Origin: Amorphophallus konjac
Taxonomy: Eukaryota; Streptophyta; Magnoliopsida; Alismatales; Araceae
Reading direction: 5' to 3'
Length of the DNA stretch: 64,000 nucleotides
Assembly: GCA_022559845.1 (NCBI GenBank)
Contig: CM040118.1
Coordinates: 447,266,053-447,330,052 of the forward strand
Shown one piece after another: positions 58,900-64,000 of this stretch (positions are counted from its first letter, which is position 1; each line of letters begins with the position of its first letter). The translations under genes were made by a program, and so were the position numbers. The notes under the pieces are model-generated. The model saw nothing but the letters and a program-made list of their open reading frames with translations, made no database searches and was not told the origin of the DNA.

Positions 58900-61207
58900 T
58901 GGTGCGGACACCAGAGCGGTCGAGAGGCACGAACCGGCGAGCCGTCGGTACCATACGCGGAGCACCACTCGGGCTACATCGACTTCCATCTGGCTCGGAG
59001 ACAGCCTGGAGACTCCCCCTTGAGTCTCGATATTTATAATATTTACTGGGATTTCATTTGTGTGTAATGTGTGTTTATTTAGTTTTTATTCGGATTGTAA
59101 TTCGGATTGTCATATGGGTTTATTTGTAATTTGGGACCACCTGGGTCCGCGGCCCCCCTAACCCCTCTCCTATTGATCCACCTCATCTCTAGGGCCCATG
59201 TGGGGTTAGTCAACCTTCCAATGTGGGCTTCTAGAAGAGTTGGACCAAGGGGGGGGACAATGGGTATTCAAAGTCCAAGAAGGTGGCAAGAAGGTCAAGG
59301 GGGCGCCCCCCATTTATCATATTAAATTAGGATTTGAATGTTTATTTTATTTGATTCCAAACCACATGGGAGAAATAAAATTGAACTCCCTCTTTTACCC
59401 CTCCCCAACCCTAGATCTAGGGATAGTTAGTGTCTTTTGTTATTTCACATAAATAGCATGTATTTTCATTTGATTGGAATTAATGCCAAAGAAAATCAGA
59501 ATTTCCTCCAAAGGAGCAAGGGCCGCCCCCTATCTCTCTCCTCTCTCCCCCTTCTGCAGCTGGAAAGGCTATGTTCTTGAGGTGTGAAGCCTCATCTATC
59601 TGGTGTGGAGTTCGTCGTCACCGCCGCCGCCGCCGCCGCCATCGAGCCGCCGTTGCACCGCCACCGCCACTGTCGGTATTCTGCCAATCGCAAGACAACC
59701 GGCCATTCCCAAAATTTTAGCTTTCAGCCTCAAGATCTGTTGAGTTCAAAATCTTCAGGGTGAGTTCTAGAGGTCATCACCACATCCTAGAAAAATTGGT
59801 GGAGCTTGTAGTCCATGTTTTCCATTTTTCTATTTTCGTACTCCCTTTCCATCCAGATCTGCCAGCTCTCTATCCAGTGTCACAGCTGCCCTGAGTTTTC
59901 CTCTTTCGTACCTCTTCTGATTTTTTATTGAACCCCCAATTTTATTGCAAGTTCTGTCCACCACCAACTTCATCCAAGAATTTTCGTGGAATTTCTAAAG
60001 ACCTCTACCTATTTTCTAAAAATCACTTTCAGATCCCAACTCAGTTCTGTCTACCTCTGTCTAGATCCGACCACCCAGCAGTATAAAATATATTTCCCCA
60101 CCCAAACCTCCACCCAACTTTTCACAAAAATTATCTCCGTTTTCCTCTCTCTCCCCTCTACAACTTTGATGAAGAACTCAACACCCAGATCAGAGGTCTA
60201 TATAGCGGTCAACGCCAACTCTCAGGAAAGTTCATTTCTGTCCGGTCAGATCTGAAATAGAGATCAGTCCGGTTCTAAAATTCTCCATCAGAAGCACAGT
60301 CACAACAAATTTTCTGGAGTGACAGAGAGTCGAAGTATTTTGAGTCAGCGTTCCAACGGCACTAGTTTCGTGCCGATCCGACATCGGTGCTGATCGCAGC
60401 AACAAATCTCGTCGGATCGCCCGCTGTAAAACAGAGGTTGCAGATCCGTGGCCAGCACTTCCGAAAAGTAGAGATCGGAGCCGCCCAACCTCCGACCGGT
60501 GTTCCAGTCCGACCGCCATCCAGGGAAGCATGCCACCAGGTGTCACCATCACAGCGGGACCCACACTATCAGGTCCGGAGGACTGGACAGCACGTGGGCC
60601 CCACGAACCCGCAGATCACGCCGTCCGGACAGCACTAAAACGCGGGTTTCGGCACCGACGGAGCGACATCATGATGTTGCCCGTCAACCCAACTCCTGAT
60701 ACTCCCGGGCCCCACATGTGACCTATTACCTCCCTGCGTGGAGTGGGTCAAAACATTTGTACCGCTGTAATATTTGTTAACCGGGAGTACGGACTTGGCC
60801 GGGGTTGTCTTCCCCACGCCGGGAGCTTGGAGGTAACGGTCTAACTTCTTGGCGTTCATTTGCTAGTTTAGTATATGATCTTAGGCTGCTACTGAGTGCG
60901 ATAGGAACCTAGCTCGTGAGTCCATGTCGTCACTATGAGCGAGAGAGTGACCCGTCCCATGGCTCGATCTGAGCACGGAAGTGAGTCGACCACCCATGGC
61001 TCTGTCGGTTTCTCAACAGTGCGGATCCGCGCTTTCCCTCGCTTGGGACGACGAGTGAGCTTACGTTTCTGTTAGCGACGTATAGCCCAAAGGGATTCTT
61101 AGTGTCGGGCCAAAGTGTCTCCATTGTTGTATGTTACTGGTCGCGTCCGCATTTAGAATCTGAGGTCCGCATCACTTAGAGTCGATCCCCGTGTCCGTCC
61201 CGCATCA
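58900..61207 (+). repeat. Left LTR of H, 2308 bp
   Basis: Bounded by LINE sequence on the left and the primer site on the right. Possible TATA boxes: ATAAATAG at 59449-59456 and TATAAAATA at 60082-60090. A (CCG)n microsatellite lies at 59619-59640, and 59980-60170 is poor in G. The second LTR is not in the window, so the boundaries rest on end sequences only. Confidence 0.65.
59619..59640 (+). repeat. (CCG)n microsatellite in H
   Basis: Seven CCG units followed by more loosely repeated CCGCCA. Confidence 0.9.
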
Positions 61208-61210
61208 GTT

Positions 61211-61222
61211 TGGTATCAGAGC
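61211..61222 (+). promoter_or_regulatory. Primer-binding site of H
   Basis: TGGTATCAGAGC three bases after the LTR end ATCA. Confidence 0.85.
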
Positions 61223-62399
61223 GAGTCGAGTCTAGGGTAGTCATTGCATATGTCTTCCACGGTCTAAGTCGAGTTTAGGAGCATCATATTTTAAAACAAA
61301 AAAAAAGTATTTTGGGGTCGCATTGCATCCCGACAACCTGGTATATTAAAAGGTGTCGCCCGAACGTTAGTTTACGCCTATCGGGAAGGCTTCACACTCC
61401 CGTCGAGGAGATCTTCGGATCGACCCTCCGCCACGTACCGGATATCGGTCAGGTCTAGGTGCATCATTTTGCATTAGTGTGTGTTTGCATTAGTCGGTGT
61501 CTCCTAGTCCGTGTGTCAGTTGTTAGCGCAGTAAGAGTGATATAGAAGGGGGGGGGGATGAATAGATCACTCCCAATTTGTAAAAACTTAAGCGAAAAAT
61601 GATTTCTACTGCAAACGCACCTCCTTAAACCGTACACAGAGGAATGTAAATGATAATGAAGAGTGAATCACTCGGAAACAAACACCCGAGCAGATGAAGA
61701 GCGCAGAGAACACAAGCAAGCCACAGAGGAGGCACTCGGTTTTTTAGGTGGTTCGATTGCAGTCCGCAATCTACATCCACCCCTCACTCCAACTAGAGTG
61801 AGGATTCCACTAGACGATGCTAGATCACTGTAGACTCAGTCTGCGAACAACGTGCTGCCACACAGCTTGAACACCAAGGGAAACAAATCCCTCAATCAAG
61901 TTCTGTCACCCACAGAACCTGAAACCAGTTCTAGCTCCCAGCTAGAACCCAACCGGAGAATCCTCTCCCTTCCTCCACACACCGGAGGGAACCTGCTAAT
62001 GACAACCCGTCACTAGCAACACCAGAGATCAGCGATCTCTCTTCCTCTGTAACCCAGAGGGAAATCGGAGTTAGACTCCCTTCCTCCACACACCGGAGGG
62101 AGAACAATTCAAATCGAAATAGAAGGATAAAACAAAATAAACGAAAGCAAAGTGTAAGCGAAGAACAATGAGAGGGAATCGGTTCTGAAACCCAACACAA
62201 CTGTAGCTTCAAATGAAGCAATTCATCAATCAGCATGCACTCTATCTTTCTCTCAAGGCTCGAACTCCTCTCAGATATTGAACTCTCTACTCTTTTCCTT
62301 TCTTTCTCTCTTCACTTCTCTTTCTTTTTCTGGATCGAAGGACGTATATGCTCTCCAGGCTTTTTCTTCGATCAACCTTCATCTGAAGACGAAGGCTCC

Positions 62400-62407
62400 T
62401 TTATATA
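62400..62407 (-). promoter_or_regulatory. TATA box in U LTR
   Basis: Minus strand GGTATATAAAGGA. The motif arrays begin ~170 bp upstream. Confidence 0.75.
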
Positions 62408-62577
62408 CCTGGAGCAGCAGCAGGGCGCGTGTGGCCTCCACAGTTCCCGCCCTAGGAGTTCGGACCATGTGGCAGCATCCAGCATGCTGTCAGAACACGT
62501 GTCTTCATCTGGGCATTCTCCTTATCCTCGGATCACGTGCCCATCACCTGTACGCTCAGCGACTGGAGGTAGATGGC

Positions 62578-63660
62578 GTCAACTCACTTGCTCCAAAGAG
62601 TTGACGCAGTCATCAGAATTCTTCAAACTCCTTAACTGCTGCGTCGACTCCATCATCCAATTGCGTTGACGCAACGGTATCGGCAGTCCAGTGAACGGGT
62701 CTTCAACAGACAGGCGTGCTGCGTTGACGTGTTGAAGGCAGCCAGAGATAAGACGTCCCTTTCTTGGACTACTGCGTCGACGCTGCCAGTTGGTGGCGTT
62801 GACGCACGAGCGTGTACACTTCTATACTGGCATCTCTTAAGCTGCTGCGTTGACGCTGCTTGTTGATGGCGTTGACGCATAGGAAGATTTCGTGAAGGCT
62901 TCAGCGCTTGTAAGAGTTTCTACTTTTGCTAACTGCTGCGTCGACGCTGCTTCCTTGTGGTGTTGACGCAATAGAAGACGACGTGTAAGCTTCGTCTACT
63001 GATGCGTGGATGCTCTAAGCTTCAGGCGTCGACCCTGTACCCTTCTGCAAAAGGTAAAGTGTATAGACTTAGTGTTAACTTGCCAGAAGGACCAGTGTAC
63101 ATACTTCATCAAATGAAGAGCTTCCAGTGTATGGACTTTGCAATGCAAACTACAATGTATATACTTAGAGAACAGAAGTCTAGTGTATAGACTTGGTCCA
63201 AACACGATATATGAACTTTAAGAGTGAAGACATTTTAAGTGCAATGTACATACTTCACAGAACAGGATGTGCAGATTTTGTGAGTGCCAAGTGATGTACA
63301 GACTTGGATGACCAACGCCAATGTATAGACTTCCAACGTGAGTGATGCGCTGTATAGACTTATAGAAAGGAGGTCTAGTGTGTAGACTTGGAGAACTGTT
63401 CAATGTGTTGGGTTGGCGTTGTATAGACTTTAAAGTCTGAAGGCGAAATGCAAACAAGGTGAGTTGACGCTGCAGCCCAAAGAGTTAACGCTGCAACGTA
63501 TTGCCTTTACGTTCAACTGATGATGTATAGACTTAATCAAATGAAGAACCTGAACAGAAGAGTCTACGCATCAGCACACTGAGTTGACGCACTGGTGTGA
63601 GAACAGAGACATACAAAGACTGATGGGTCGACGCATCAGCACACTGCATTGACGCACTAG
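62578..63660. repeat. GCGTTGACGC / GCGTCGACGC motif array in U U3
   Basis: About 16 copies of G(C/A)GT(T/C)GACGC, for example at 62601, 62640, 62662, 62719, 62773, 62795, 62844, 62868, 62936, 62959, 63023, 63461, 63482, 63581, 63625 and 63647. Some are perfect palindromes (GCGTCGACGC). A gap at 63035-63455 is filled by a different motif. Confidence 0.9.
63057..63534. repeat. TGTATAGACTT motif array in U U3
   Basis: About 12-13 copies of (A/G)TGTATAGACTT with small variations, at 63057, 63093, 63126, 63154, 63182, 63243, 63293, 63320, 63350, 63377, 63418 and 63522. The intervals are irregular (18-60 bp, once about 100) and the intervening sequence is not repeated. Confidence 0.9.
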
Positions 63661-63804
63661 TGTGAAGACTGTGCACACAGAGTGTAGGCAGGATAAAGGT
63701 AAAGTAGAACATCTGACAGCACTCACAAGTTGAAACATCATTATCCTAAAAATAGAGGATTGATTTATAGTGTGAGACATCATCAAAACCATAGGGATGC
63801 AACA

Positions 63805-64000
63805 ATCTCCCCCTTTTTGATGATGACAACACTATGAATCAAGCAATATCAAGATTCAACAAGAAATTTATATCAGCTGCAACAAACAGATTAAATTCAA
63901 GGCATGTTCATGCAAATTAATTACACATTCCCTACGACACACTCTCATCTCCCCCACAACTCATAAACATATCAGCATGAAGCAACATCACTCCCCCAAA
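63805..64000 (-). other. Polypurine tract and 3' internal edge of U
   Basis: Minus strand AAAAAGGGGGAGAT directly abuts the LTR. Two further purine runs lie at about 63950-63958 and 63991-64000. No coding sequence is visible in this stretch. Confidence 0.75.

Larger units (their letters stand above)
58900..61520 (+). mobile_element. Element H: non-autonomous-looking LTR element (LARD-like), interrupted by U
   Basis: One LTR-like unit (58900-61207) followed by a tRNA-Met primer site and ~310 bp of non-coding internal DNA before U starts at 61521. The ends are related as in F: TGGTGCGGAC at the left is the near inverse of GTCCCGCATCA at the right. The general layout resembles F (TGAT...ATCA-type ends, C-rich leader, same primer site), but the sequences differ. 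No coding sequence is visible in the part present, so the non-autonomous assignment is tentative. Confidence 0.65.
61521..63804 (-). repeat. 3' LTR of U, 2284 bp
   Basis: On the plus strand TGTTAGCGCAG ... GGGATGCAACA. TATATAAA on the minus strand at 62400-62407. Two motif arrays occupy the upstream (high-coordinate) side. The left flank is TCAGT; the matching duplicate would be outside the window. Confidence 0.87.
61521..64000 (-). mobile_element. Element U: SIRE-type Ty1/copia element, 3' LTR and 3' edge only
   Basis: LTR 61521-63804 with the SIRE blocks GAATAGATCACTCCC and CTACATCCACCCCTCAC, a minus-strand polypurine tract next to it (63805-63818), then ~180 bp of internal DNA. The coding part should lie beyond 64000 on the minus strand. 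It sits in the internal region of H. Confidence 0.85.

Noticed and set aside
62235..62669. 144-codon plus frame in the U LTR
   Set aside because: Opposite to element sense, within the LTR, no domain.

Overview
The window is intergenic plant DNA made almost entirely of transposable elements. I see no host gene. The indications of a flowering plant with a large, repeat-rich genome are Tekay/Del-type Ty3/gypsy chromoviruses, SIRE/Maximus-type Ty1/copia elements, long LTRs (1.8-3.5 kb), primer-binding sites matching initiator tRNA-Met (TGGTATCAGAGC), a LINE reverse-transcriptase fragment, and stop codons mostly of the C-to-T or G-to-A kind expected in methylated DNA. The species cannot be named from this.

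The elements form a nest at least five levels deep. The oldest visible layer is a LINE fragment (57923-58899, minus). On its low-coordinate side a SIRE-type copia element S (48738-57922, minus) was inserted, and on its high-coordinate side a large non-autonomous element H (58900-61520). A Tekay element B lies inside S; B's pieces are 8430-8851, 27674-28829, 31204-35512 and 47237-48737. Inside B are four insertions: a Tekay element A near the end of B's 5' LTR (1-8429, left end outside the window); a second copy of B's own family, C, in gag (8852-27673); a SIRE solo LTR, D, in the protease codons (28830-31203); and an unrelated Tekay-type element E, minus strand, in B's 3' LTR (35513-47236). 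Inside C are a solo LTR, G (14689-15879), and a non-autonomous element, F (16018-23837). Inside H is another SIRE element, U, of which only the 3' LTR (61521-63804, minus) and a little internal sequence are in the window. Target-site duplications support C (GGTGG), E (CTTTA) and F (TTCCG), and imperfectly D and G.

Every gag-pol frame is broken. A, B, C and E share the order gag (zinc knuckle), protease, reverse transcriptase, RNase H, integrase, chromodomain. S has the copia order gag, protease, integrase, reverse transcriptase, RNase H, followed by the start of a possible env-like frame cut off by B. F is the exception: it has lost the enzymes but keeps about 780 codons in one frame with a single stop. 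These encode a gag N-terminus, an unrecognised proline-rich stretch, and an integrase C-terminus with a chromodomain.

The most interesting signal is shared across unrelated families. Each LTR family carries its own array of short palindromes or quasi-palindromes. In the gypsy elements A, B/C and E these are hairpins downstream of the TATA box, in the presumed RNA leader: GCGCG-stems in A, GGCGG...CCGCC in B/C, GGGCGG...CCGCCC in E. In the SIRE LTRs D, S and U they are TCGAC/TTGAC-centred motifs on the upstream (U3) side of the TATA box: GGTCGACC in D, TGTCGAGACA in S, GCGTTGACGC plus a second TGTATAGACTT array in U. The LTRs of A and B/C look homologous on both sides of the array, while the array itself uses unrelated stem sequences.
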